Shown one piece after another: positions 34,495 through 41,725 of a DNA stretch of 48,974 nt. The DNA is from Marinilabiliales bacterium (GTDB taxonomy: Bacteria > Bacteroidota > Bacteroidia > Bacteroidales > F082). The notes under the pieces were generated by a model, which was not told the DNA's origin, did not search any database, and saw only the letters and a list, made by a program, of their open reading frames with translations. Position 1 is the first letter of the stretch; the number at the start of each line of letters is the position of its first letter. The stretch is from NCBI GenBank assembly GCA_002869365.1, contig PKTA01000171.1, forward strand, positions 1 to 48,974, read 5' to 3'. The translations under genes and the position numbers were made by a program.

Positions 34495-35605
34495 ATTTGC
34501 TATAAACCTCCTTCAAAACTTTTTCTTCATTTTGCCAACTTAAATTGCGGGCGGCAAAAATAATATTTTTTTTCCATTTATCTAATAAGTCCTTACTGGC
34601 AAGCACTTCTTCAATCTTTTTTGCGATTACTTTGGGATTATGATCCGGAATAAAATCCCCAATTTCATATTCATCAATTATCTTTCTTATCTCCGGTAAA
34701 TCGGATGAAATTACAGGAACACCTGCATGTATATAATCGAATAGTTTGTTTGGTAAACTAAATCGATAATTCAAATTGGTGTTCTTATCTAAAGTCAAGC
34801 CCAAATCGGCTATTGAAGTATATTGCATTAACTTTTCATAAGGTTGCTTTGGCAAGAAAACAACTTTACCTTTTATGTCGCTATGTTCTGCCATCCTTTT
34901 TAAAGTATCGATAACATCACCACCTCCAACTATCAGAAGCATTACTCCGTCTAAATATTTCATCGCCTCTACCATTTCTTCTGAGCCACGATCAATGTTT
35001 ATACCCGAGCCTTGTAATATCAATATTTTATGTTCTACAGACATACCTAACTCCGTTCTGGTTGCAGCAATTTTTATATCCTTTCTAATGGGAATATTTC
35101 TAACCACCTTTGGACGAATACCATAATCTTTCTCAAATAAATTTGCTATCGAATCATTAACGGTAAATATATCTTTCAACTTTGGAAAAACATACGCCTC
35201 TATCCTTTTCCATACTTTCTGAATTCGTGGCCTGCTTACCAGTTCAGGAACCTCAGTAAAATATTCGTGACTATCGTAAACTATTGGTTTGCCCTTAATT
35301 TTATGTGCCAAATAATTTGGCAAAAGCGTATCTAAATCATTGGAAACCAACAAATCGGCTTTAGCCAGAAGAAGATATAGAAATAAACGGATATTATATT
35401 CGGCATAAAAGAAAGCGCCTTTACGAAAAACCAAATGCATTCGATGCGAATTATAAGGCCTTTTATCCATGGGCATACTAGTGGGTAAAACTCTTCCAAT
35501 GAGCATAACCTCAAAACCCATATTTGTTAGGCTAAGACAAACTTTGTGTACCCTTTGATCGGTAACTAAGTCGTTTATGACCGATACCAGAACCCTTTTT
35601 CCCAA
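34487..35605 (-). CDS. Family-4 glycosyltransferase
   Basis: A 372-residue GT-B enzyme. MGKRVLVSVINDLVTDQRVHKVC is a recognised opening of Bacteroidota GT4 proteins. DLLVSNDLDTLLPNYLAHKIKGKPIVYDSHEYFTEVPEL marks the acceptor domain. ILQGSGINIDRGSEEMVEAM, LLIVGGGDV and LPNKLFDYIHAGVPVISSDLPEIRKIIDEYEIG make up the donor domain with the E-x7-E-like pair. It overlaps the next glycosyltransferase by 8 nt. It is divergent from murB, 84 nt away. Confidence 0.88.
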   Translation of the reverse strand: MGKRVLVSVINDLVTDQRVHKVCLSLTNMGFEVMLIGRVLPTSMPMDKRPYNSHRMHLVFRKGAFFYAEYNIRLFLYLLLAKADLLVSNDLDTLLPNYLAHKIKGKPIVYDSHEYFTEVPELVSRPRIQKVWKRIEAYVFPKLKDIFTVNDSIANLFEKDYGIRPKVVRNIPIRKDIKIAATRTELGMSVEHKILILQGSGINIDRGSEEMVEAMKYLDGVMLLIVGGGDVIDTLKRMAEHSDIKGKVVFLPKQPYEKLMQYTSIADLGLTLDKNTNLNYRFSLPNKLFDYIHAGVPVISSDLPEIRKIIDEYEIGDFIPDHNPKVIAKKIEEVLASKDLLDKWKKNIIFAARNLSWQNEEKVLKEVYSKYA

Positions 35606-35676
35606 TTGTTGATTTAAGTAAATTTCTTTCTTGCTTATTATAACTCTAATTTTAATGTTTTATTGCTTTAATTTTA

Positions 35677-35684
35677 TACTTTTG
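35677..35684 (+). promoter_or_regulatory. -7 element for murB
   Basis: TACTTTTG matches TAnnTTTG and ends 5 nt before the murB ATG, so the mRNA should have little or no 5' leader. Confidence 0.55.
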
Positions 35685-35689
35685 ACCGC

Positions 35690-36703
35690 ATGATAACAAA
35701 GCCTGACTTCAACTTAAAAGAATTTAATACGCTTGGTATAAATGCCAGGGCAAAGTATTGTACTCAAATAGAAAATGAGGAAGACCTGGAAATTCTTTTC
35801 AATGAAGGAAAGATTGATGAAAAAACACTTGTTATTGGTGAGGCAAGTAATATCTTATTTAATTCAGATTTTGATGGCTTGGTTTTAATAATAACAACCA
35901 GAGGAATTAATATTTATAGCGAAACCCAGAAAGAAATTATTCTTGATATTAAGTCAGGCGAAAACTGGAATAATCTGGTGGATTATACAGTGAAAAACAA
36001 ATACTGGGGAATAGAAAACCTTAGTATGATTCCGGGAAAGGTTGGTGCTGCTCCAATACAAAATATAGGGGCCTATGGCACTGAACTAAAAGATGTTTTT
36101 GTAAGTCTGGAAGCCTTCGATACCCAAACGGGGAAAATAGAAAAATTTACCAAAGAAGAGTGCGAATTTGATTACCGCGATAGCATTTTCAAATCCAAAT
36201 ATAAAGGGAGGTATATTATTTTAAGTATTAAACTAAAACTTTCAAAAACACCTAAGCCAAACATATCATATAAGGCGTTGAAGGATTACTTTAGAGAAAA
36301 TGATGAAAAAACTTTAAGTATCGAGAATATCCAGCAAGCTGTAAACGAGGTTAGAAGCAGTAAACTTCCTGATCCTAAAGAAATTAAAAACAGTGGTAGT
36401 TTCTTCAAAAACCCAATTATTGATAATACCAAAGCCAAAGAATTAAAAAGAAAATACCCTGATATACCTCTATACAAAGTTGGTAACGACAGCACAAAAG
36501 TTGCTGCAGGCTGGCTCATTGAAAAGGCCGGTTGGAAAGGTAAACGATTTGGTGATGCGGGAGTTCATAAAAAACAAGCCCTGGTTTTAGTTAACTACGG
36601 AAATGCGAGTGGAGAAGAAATCCTTCAACTTTCTCAAAAAATAGCAACTGACATTCTAAATAAATTCGGAATAAAACTAGAAAGAGAAGTCTGGGTTATT
36701 TAA
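35690..36703 (+). CDS. murB: UDP-N-acetylenolpyruvoylglucosamine reductase
   Basis: A 337-residue flavoprotein of the E. coli-type (type I) MurB length. NTLGINARAKY is the conserved start; LVIGEASNILF and IPGKVGAAPIQNIGAYGTELKD are FAD-binding segments; the Tyr of DYRDSIFK and the catalytic Ser of KNSGSFFKNPI are present. The protein ends with the catalytic Glu context IKLEREVWVI. It reduces UDP-GlcNAc-enolpyruvate to UDP-MurNAc in peptidoglycan synthesis. The -7 promoter box sits 5 nt before the ATG. Its TAA overlaps the convergent lipoprotein stop by 4 nt. Confidence 0.96.
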   Translation: MITKPDFNLKEFNTLGINARAKYCTQIENEEDLEILFNEGKIDEKTLVIGEASNILFNSDFDGLVLIITTRGINIYSETQKEIILDIKSGENWNNLVDYTVKNKYWGIENLSMIPGKVGAAPIQNIGAYGTELKDVFVSLEAFDTQTGKIEKFTKEECEFDYRDSIFKSKYKGRYIILSIKLKLSKTPKPNISYKALKDYFRENDEKTLSIENIQQAVNEVRSSKLPDPKEIKNSGSFFKNPIIDNTKAKELKRKYPDIPLYKVGNDSTKVAAGWLIEKAGWKGKRFGDAGVHKKQALVLVNYGNASGEEILQLSQKIATDILNKFGIKLEREVWVI

Positions 36704-37146
36704 TTCTTTCTTGCAGATGAAGTGTGGTCGCTTATAATTTTCCATGCGTCATCAAACTTATGCATGCGTAAAGTAAACAAGCCATGCGGACTATCATTTT
36801 TTCTAAAAAGTTTCCATCTGCCGAAAACAACAGCATCTGTACTATTAATGATTTCTACATTTAGTTCAGTAAAATGAAGTTCTCCCATGCTTTCCTTGTC
36901 GGGATATGATTTCTGATAGTTTGACAATGTTTTTTTCCAGCCAAAGGTAATTTTGTCACCCGAAGCAAAACGAAGTTGTTCCGATTTCCAATAGCCTTGC
37001 ATATAAGCCTCAATATCACCTGAATTCCAGTCGTTTTGCTGCTTTTCAAGTATGCTAAGTATTGTTTTGGTTTCTACTATTTCCGTATTCTGATTATTGC
37101 AGGATATCCAGATAAATATAGGCAGAACGAAAAGAAGAATTTTCAT
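36700..37146 (-). CDS. NTF2-like (DUF4440/SnoaL-type) lipoprotein
   Basis: A 148-residue protein with a lipoprotein signal (MKILLFVLPIFIWISC, Cys16). The mature part is an NTF2-like cone fold: QQNDWNSGDIEAYMQGYWKSE is the typical first helix pair of DUF4440/SnoaL proteins, followed by strands LHFTELNVEII, DAVVFGRWKLFR and GLFTLRMHKFDDAWKIISDHTS. Its ATG overlaps the TGA of the upstream reductive-dehalogenase-like gene (ATGA), so it is translationally coupled to that protein. Function unknown; NTF2-like proteins often bind small ligands. Confidence 0.83.
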   Translation of the reverse strand: MKILLFVLPIFIWISCNNQNTEIVETKTILSILEKQQNDWNSGDIEAYMQGYWKSEQLRFASGDKITFGWKKTLSNYQKSYPDKESMGELHFTELNVEIINSTDAVVFGRWKLFRKNDSPHGLFTLRMHKFDDAWKIISDHTSSARKN

Positions 37147-38501
37147 ATTTCCAGATTTTCAGGTATTTCTTTTGAAACAGGCTGTCTTCCATAAATAATA
37201 TCATCCATTTTAAGGGCTAATCGCCTGAAGATATAATTGTTTTTAATGCCTTTTCTAACAATATTATGAAGCACATTATCTTCGTGAGAATATGGGCAAA
37301 CGCTAACACATCTACCACAATCGGTACCAAGTTTACACCATAAAGTGAAACAGGCTTCCTGATTTATTTTCCATCTTTTCACTCCATCAATTTCTTCCAT
37401 ATCGTTGAAAGATATTGCGTTGGAAGGACAAGATTCGGCACACTTTTTACAAATAGTGCAGAAATCTATAACTGAGAATTGAGGTTTAGGCTCATCGACT
37501 ACCAAGGGAATATTTGTTGTTACCACTCCTATCCTAACCCTTGGTCCTTTCATAGGCGTCATTAACAAACCCATTCTGCCTATTTCTCCCAATCCGGCAT
37601 CTCTTGCAACGAGAGGACAAACAACTTCATAATTCCCATCGATATGCGCTCTGGCTTCATAGCCAAGGTTTCTGATGAAATTTGCCAATTGTATTGCTAT
37701 CTTCCCCGACTCCAAATATTGTTGCGCTGACTCCATTACAATACTTGCTTTTGGAGCAGCATCCACCATTGCTTTATCCATCTCAACGGTAAAGGCTATG
37801 CCAAATTTATGTTTTGCTTGATATTGCTTATCGCGCCTCTCCCTCCTGCCACCATAACTATAAACATGATAATCCTTTAAAAGGGTAATACCACAATCAA
37901 TAGCACCCAGTTTTTTAGCCCAACTTTTTATATATTTTGAAACCTCCTCAGCCTCAACCTCAAGCTTTGTCTCAGCCTTAACCTCAACCTCAGCCTCATT
38001 ATAGAAGACTTCAACAGCCTGAAAACTTGCAGCTGCAGAGGCAAAATGTATAGGATTATACTGACTCGATTTAGGATTTAATAAACCGGGTAAAACTCTG
38101 AATTCATCATCAGGTTTTTGAAACTCTTTATTTGCAGAATAATACTTTTCGTACACTTCTGTTCCCCCTTTAAGTTCCCTTCTGGAAAACATAGTATCCC
38201 TCTCATCAATTTGAGATGAGGGTACAGCCAATTTATAATTATGTTTCTTTTCAAACGGCAGAAGAAGCAATAATCCGATGATTATCAGGCTAAGCAATAT
38301 AGCAAGCACTATACTTATTAACAGTATATTATGCGACATTGCTATCAGAAATGAAAGGAAGAAAACGAGTAAGCCCAGGTTTATGAACTTACGAAAGGCA
38401 AAAGGTTCGTTTTCATTTTTTGAGACATAAGCAGCCCATAGGAAAAAGCCGGCAGATAAAATTCCAATGCCAAAAAGTGCAATTTCCAGGGCCTTTAACA
38501 T
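37143..38501 (-). CDS. Membrane-anchored reductive-dehalogenase-like corrinoid/Fe-S protein
   Basis: A 452-residue protein. Three membrane helices (about 4-26, 38-58, 60-82) replace the Tat signal of classical reductive dehalogenases. A Glu/Val/Ala/Lys-rich linker (168-187) leads to the catalytic region. GITLLKDYHVYSYGGRR, GYEARAHIDGNYEVVCPLVARDAGLGEIGRMG and GPRVRIGVVTTNIPL are RdhA-type corrinoid-domain segments. Two Fe-S clusters follow: C348-x2-C351-x2-C354-x3-C358 and a second with C384/C389, C395, C398, C402. The family also resembles QueG epoxyqueuosine reductase, but the text matches RdhA better. No RdhB anchor gene is needed if the helices anchor it. Whether it dehalogenates is unproven. 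It is 3 nt downstream of the superoxide reductase gene. Confidence 0.82.
   Translation of the reverse strand: MLKALEIALFGIGILSAGFFLWAAYVSKNENEPFAFRKFINLGLLVFFLSFLIAMSHNILLISIVLAILLSLIIIGLLLLLPFEKKHNYKLAVPSSQIDERDTMFSRRELKGGTEVYEKYYSANKEFQKPDDEFRVLPGLLNPKSSQYNPIHFASAAASFQAVEVFYNEAEVEVKAETKLEVEAEEVSKYIKSWAKKLGAIDCGITLLKDYHVYSYGGRRERRDKQYQAKHKFGIAFTVEMDKAMVDAAPKASIVMESAQQYLESGKIAIQLANFIRNLGYEARAHIDGNYEVVCPLVARDAGLGEIGRMGLLMTPMKGPRVRIGVVTTNIPLVVDEPKPQFSVIDFCTICKKCAESCPSNAISFNDMEEIDGVKRWKINQEACFTLWCKLGTDCGRCVSVCPYSHEDNVLHNIVRKGIKNNYIFRRLALKMDDIIYGRQPVSKEIPENLEI
37942..37998 (-). repeat. Imperfect hexanucleotide repeat encoding acidic linker
   Basis: On the coding strand the text is a run of GAGGTT/GAGGCT/AAGGCT-like hexamers, about nine units, encoding Glu-Val, Glu-Ala and Lys-Ala pairs (residues 168-187 of the RdhA-like protein). 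The repeat keeps frame whatever the copy number, so the linker length can vary by slippage. Confidence 0.7.
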
Positions 38502-38504
38502 CTT

Positions 38505-38870
38505 CTAAACTTCAAATTCTGTTACCCAAAAGTCGTGTTTATTACAAAAACTGGTTGCATAGAGTGTGCCTTTTGTTCCGGCAGGGAGTTCATAAGAAGA
38601 AACTGCCTCAGGATAGTTCGAATAGAAGGTTTCTGAGCCAATTACCTGTCCATCTGCAGTAACAAGTGTATGACGAACTATATAATGTCTTTCCGACATT
38701 GGATGATCAGTAGTAAGAGTAACTTTGTTTCCCTCTATTTCAACTATTGGGGCATGACTACCAACTTTTTCATCCCACATTCCGGGTTCATCTTTAGTAT
38801 AAATTATTCCTTTGGTGGAATCTACATCCACAGATTTTTTAGCAGCCAAAGCGGCGGGTGTAATTGCCAT
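38505..38870 (-). CDS. Superoxide reductase (neelaredoxin/desulfoferrodoxin type), signal peptide interrupted
   Basis: From ATG 38870 the protein has 121 residues and covers the whole catalytic domain. The mononuclear iron ligands are His39 (SHAP), His56 (DHPM), His62 (RHYI), Cys109 and His112 (SFCNKH), all present. The usual Glu-Lys next to the first His is shifted three residues upstream (E34-K35-VGS-His39). There is no desulforedoxin domain, so it is the one-iron class. It converts superoxide to peroxide without making oxygen. The first 10 residues, MAITPAALAA, read as the second half of a Tat signal peptide; the first half lies upstream beyond one TGA codon. It is 3 nt upstream of the RdhA-like gene. 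Confidence 0.85.
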   Translation of the reverse strand: MAITPAALAAKKSVDVDSTKGIIYTKDEPGMWDEKVGSHAPIVEIEGNKVTLTTDHPMSERHYIVRHTLVTADGQVIGSETFYSNYPEAVSSYELPAGTKGTLYATSFCNKHDFWVTEFEV

Positions 38871-38921
38871 TCATCCGGCAACAACCAATGTAGTTTTTAA
38901 GAATTTTCTCCTGTTTGTCAT
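38871..38921 (-). other. Twin-arginine signal-peptide segment cut off by in-frame TGA
   Basis: ATG at 38921 opens a 16-codon frame, MTNRRKFLKTTLVVAG, followed by TGA (38873-38871) and at once by the ATG of the superoxide reductase. Joined through the stop, the text is a complete Tat signal: N-R-R-K-F-L-K, a hydrophobic core and the cleavage site A-L-A before AKKS. This argues that the ancestral gene started at 38921. Confidence 0.8.
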
Positions 38922-39036
38922 AATAAAGTATTTTTTAGACTTCAAAATTATGAAAAAAAAAGAACAGATTATTTAAAATGATTCTTAATAAACCTTAAGG
39001 GAGAAATTAATTCATATAAATGTGAAACTGGAATAT

Positions 39037-39075
39037 GTCATTCGTCAGTAGTCATTAGTCATTAGTCATTGGTCA
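39037..39075. repeat. Tandem 7-nt repeat, GTCATTA-like
   Basis: Five units starting at 39037, 39044, 39051, 39058 and 39065: GTCATTC, GTCAGTA, GTCATTA, GTCATTA, GTCATTG, then a partial GTCA. Related GTCATTA/GTCATTC words recur singly at about 39110 and 39128. Confidence 0.85.
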
Positions 39076-39130
39076 CCATCCCTTCATTGCATTCCGGCAG
39101 GCAAGGTTGGTCATTAGTTATCGGATGGTC

Positions 39131-39188
39131 ATTCCGAATCCCCAACAAAATTGATTAAAATTTAATTAAAGAATTTGGGGTGAGGAAT
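39131..39188. repeat. Imperfect inverted repeat with AT-rich loop (MITE-like relic)
   Basis: ATTCCGAATCCCCAA (39131-39145) faces TTGGGG-TGA-GGAAT (39175-39188). The arms pair as ATTCC/GGAAT and CCCCAA/TTGGGG with a small unpaired middle, around a 29-nt loop of A/T. Flanking words such as GAGGAATCTC recall dispersed intergenic repeats seen in many bacterial genomes; identity is not proven. Confidence 0.6.
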
Positions 39189-39425
39189 CTCAGGTTTTTT
39201 ATTTGTTACAGCGATACCAAACTAGTATACTGATAATCCATTTACAGATTTATTATTTTGCCACAAAGTCTCAGAGACACGAAGTAACACCAAGGGTTTT
39301 GGTGATAAGTAAAACTAATTTGGAATACATAATTTATTTTCTTTAGCCAAACGAACCTGTAACATGCAACATTTTTACATATCCAAATCGCTTTAGTCTG
39401 ACTGGCCAGATCGGTGTTCAAAAAA

Positions 39426-40340
39426 TCACACCTCCAAGGCACCAATCAAATCCCTTACAGCAGAAACATTATTGTCTTTGCAATAATCTTCTATTCCTTT
39501 AAGAATTTTAATTGAAATTTGTGGGTCGATGAAGTTTGCTGTCCCTATTTGAATTGCGGAAGAACCGGCGAGCATAAATTCAATAGCATCTTCAGCATTC
39601 ATAATTCCGCCCATTCCCACAACTGGAATTTTTACTGCATTATAAACCTGCCACACCATCCTCAAAGCAATTGGTTTGATTGCAGGACCTGACAAACCAC
39701 CTGTAATTGTGGATAATACAGGCTTGCGGGTTTTATAATCAATGGCCATACCCAGGAAGGTATTTACCAAACTTACCGCATCTGCTCCTGCTCCTTCAAC
39801 ACCTTTTGCAATTTCTGTAATGTCGGTAACATTTGGTGATAATTTTACGATTATCACTCCATCATAGGCTTTTCTAACTGCTTCTGTAACGGCTATGGCC
39901 GAAGGGCAACTTACTCCAAATGCCATCCCTCCTTCTTTTACATTGGGGCAGGAAATATTTAATTCCAAAGCGTTAATACCTTCTATCTCATTTACCTTTT
40001 CTGCTACAGCAATATAATCTTCTACAACAGAACCGTTTATATTTGGGAATATCTCAGTTTTATACTTTTTAATATCAGGATAAGTGGTTTCAATAAAATA
40101 GTCTATGCCCTTGTTTTGTAATCCAACAGCATTTAACATACCCGAGGCAGTTTCTGCCATACGTGGATAATCATTTCCCTGGCGCAACTTCAGGGTTAAA
40201 CCCTTTACAAAAATACCTCCCAGTTCATCAAGATCAATAAAATCGGTAAATTCCTGTCCGAAGCCAAATGTTCCCGATGCTGTTGTAACCGGATTTTTCA
40301 ACTCCAGTCCTCCTCCTATTTGAACTCTTAAATCTACCAT
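39426..40340 (-). CDS. pyrD: Dihydroorotate dehydrogenase, class 1B catalytic subunit
   Basis: A 304-residue TIM-barrel flavoprotein. [13 protein letters not shown] and [12 protein letters not shown] (67-78) bind FMN and orotate; [11 protein letters not shown] contains the catalytic Cys131, as in class 1 enzymes. [22 protein letters not shown] and [28 protein letters not shown] complete the barrel. It oxidises dihydroorotate to orotate in pyrimidine synthesis and passes electrons to PyrK and NAD+. It overlaps pyrK by 7 nt. It ends in TGA, showing that TGA is a normal stop in this genome. Confidence 0.96.
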   Translation of the reverse strand: MVDLRVQIGGGLELKNPVTTASGTFGFGQEFTDFIDLDELGGIFVKGLTLKLRQGNDYPRMAETASGMLNAVGLQNKGIDYFIETTYPDIKKYKTEIFPNINGSVVEDYIAVAEKVNEIEGINALELNISCPNVKEGGMAFGVSCPSAIAVTEAVRKAYDGVIIVKLSPNVTDITEIAKGVEGAGADAVSLVNTFLGMAIDYKTRKPVLSTITGGLSGPAIKPIALRMVWQVYNAVKIPVVGMGGIMNAEDAIEFMLAGSSAIQIGTANFIDPQISIKILKGIEDYCKDNNVSAVRDLIGALEV

Positions 40341-41098
40341 GCCAGTTCTTTTGTATTAAACACAGGGCCCTCGGTACAAACCACCTTATTGCCATCATGT
40401 GTTGGAGTTACACAACATAAACATGCTCCAATGCCACATGCCATCATATTTTCTAGCGAAGCTTCACAAAGAATACCTTTACTTTCAGCAATTTTGGCAA
40501 CTGCTTTCATCATAGGATCGGGGCCGCAAGTATAAACCTTATCAAAATCAAATTCCGACTTAAAAAGGCTATGGTGAGTAACCATTCCTTTCTCTCCCCG
40601 GCTTCCGTCTTCTGTGGTTACTTCTACTTTACCATATTTTGAAAATTCATCGGTAAGGAAGATGTCATTTTTAGTACGGCCACCCATTAAGAAAGTAACA
40701 TCAACATCTTTGGATTGCAATTCTCTGCCCAGGAGAACAAATGGCGCAATTCCTGAGCCACCTCCTACAATTAAAACCTTCTTCTCATCCTGAACAACAA
40801 ACTGATTTCCCAGAGGATATACAATATTTACAGTCTGCCCAATATTAAGTTGACCAAGTTTACGGGTTCCTTTACCAATTGCCTTGATATAAAAACTTAT
40901 TGTCTTTTTTTCGTAGTTAACGTCAAGAACAGAAATAGGTCGACGCAGGAAAATATCAGCACTATCAGGAACTTTAATTTCTGCAAAATTCCCGGGCTTA
41001 ATTTCAGGAATCTCATCGTCAGCAATCAGTTTAAGAATATAATTTTCATCATTTAACCAACTGTATTCCAATACTTTGAAATCCTGAACTTTCTTCAT
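40334..41098 (-). CDS. pyrK: Dihydroorotate dehydrogenase electron-transfer subunit
   Basis: A 254-residue ferredoxin-reductase-like protein. The FAD motif LRRPISV (51-57), nucleotide-binding GGGSGIAPF (112-120), [12 protein letters not shown] (189-200) and the C-terminal 2Fe-2S cluster ligands C221, C226, C229 and C241 are all visible. It links PyrD to NAD+. Its ATG shares one base with the stop of the upstream DUF5606 gene and its end overlaps pyrD, so the three form one operon. Confidence 0.95.
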   Translation of the reverse strand: MKKVQDFKVLEYSWLNDENYILKLIADDEIPEIKPGNFAEIKVPDSADIFLRRPISVLDVNYEKKTISFYIKAIGKGTRKLGQLNIGQTVNIVYPLGNQFVVQDEKKVLIVGGGSGIAPFVLLGRELQSKDVDVTFLMGGRTKNDIFLTDEFSKYGKVEVTTEDGSRGEKGMVTHHSLFKSEFDFDKVYTCGPDPMMKAVAKIAESKGILCEASLENMMACGIGACLCCVTPTHDGNKVVCTEGPVFNTKELAW

Positions 41099-41586
41099 TA
41101 CTCGGATTGTTTTTCTTCCTTATCTTCTTTTTCAGGGGCTTCCTCTTTTGCTTCTTCTTTAATTTCACTAACTTCTTCTTCTTCTTTAGCCTCTTCAGAA
41201 AAATCAAGCATATTTGCCTCTGCCAGTTGATTGTACCAACTAATTACTTTTTTCATATCAGAAGTATAAACGGCATCCTTATCGTAAGCAGGAACATATT
41301 CCTCGAAAAGTTTTTTAAGTTCATCGGAACTCAACTTCTTTGGACTTGCCAGAGGTTTACCTTCATTTTTCTCATAAATATTTTTGAAAACATCGGCTAA
41401 AGGCAGATCCTCAGTTTCTGTATAAATACTAATCTCTTTAAGTGAACTTATGCGCTCATGTGAGAATGCAGGTATACGTTTTCCATCGCTTAACGATTCT
41501 ACTACCAAACCGTTCTTCGATTCACCAACCATTTTAAATAATCCGGGCTTCCCGGAAATTGATAATATTTTGCTTAAATCCATCAT
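41098..41586 (-). CDS. DUF5606-family protein
   Basis: A 162-residue cytosolic protein. The first ~45 residues (MMDLSKILSISGKPGLFKMV, then SKNGLVVESLSDGKRIPAF) form the conserved Bacteroidota DUF5606 N-terminal beta domain. A helical domain follows (SSDELKKLFEEYVPAYDKDAVYTSDMKKVISWYNQL) and an acidic tail of Glu/Lys repeats (about 132-162). Function unknown. It starts with a double ATG; the second (41583) is equally possible. It is the first gene of the pyrKD operon. Confidence 0.83.
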   Translation of the reverse strand: MMDLSKILSISGKPGLFKMVGESKNGLVVESLSDGKRIPAFSHERISSLKEISIYTETEDLPLADVFKNIYEKNEGKPLASPKKLSSDELKKLFEEYVPAYDKDAVYTSDMKKVISWYNQLAEANMLDFSEEAKEEEEVSEIKEEAKEEAPEKEDKEEKQSE

Positions 41587-41725
41587 TCAAAAATAATTTT
41601 TGCAAAAATAACTTTTAAAATGATTTGTAAATAGTTTTCGATGATTTTACCTCAAATTTTATTCACTTCAAATAAAATTCAGTTAAAAAAAATTCTAATT
41701 ACCTTTGAATTATAAAAACAGAAAA

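Larger units (their letters stand above)
38922..39425. other. 504-nt intergenic region with several short repeats
   Basis: No protein gene is supported here. The stretch holds a 7-nt tandem repeat (39037-39075), an imperfect inverted repeat (39131-39188) and a segment with palindromic CACCAA/TTGGTG (39289-39305), described separately. The promoter of the superoxide reductase unit should lie near 38930-38990 on the minus strand, but I do not see a clear consensus. Confidence 0.6.

Noticed and set aside
38871-38873. Selenocysteine at the in-frame TGA of the superoxide reductase frame
   Set aside because: The codon falls in the hydrophobic core of a signal peptide, where selenocysteine has no role. 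The bases just downstream show only very weak 3-bp pairings, not a bacterial SECIS-like hairpin.
39037-39075. CRISPR-like array
   Set aside because: The units are 7 nt long and contiguous, with no spacers and no cas genes nearby.
39242-39445. 67-codon minus-strand reading frame
   Set aside because: It reads across repeat-like intergenic DNA and into the end of pyrD, has no protein character, and its text looks like the chance translation of a dispersed repeat.
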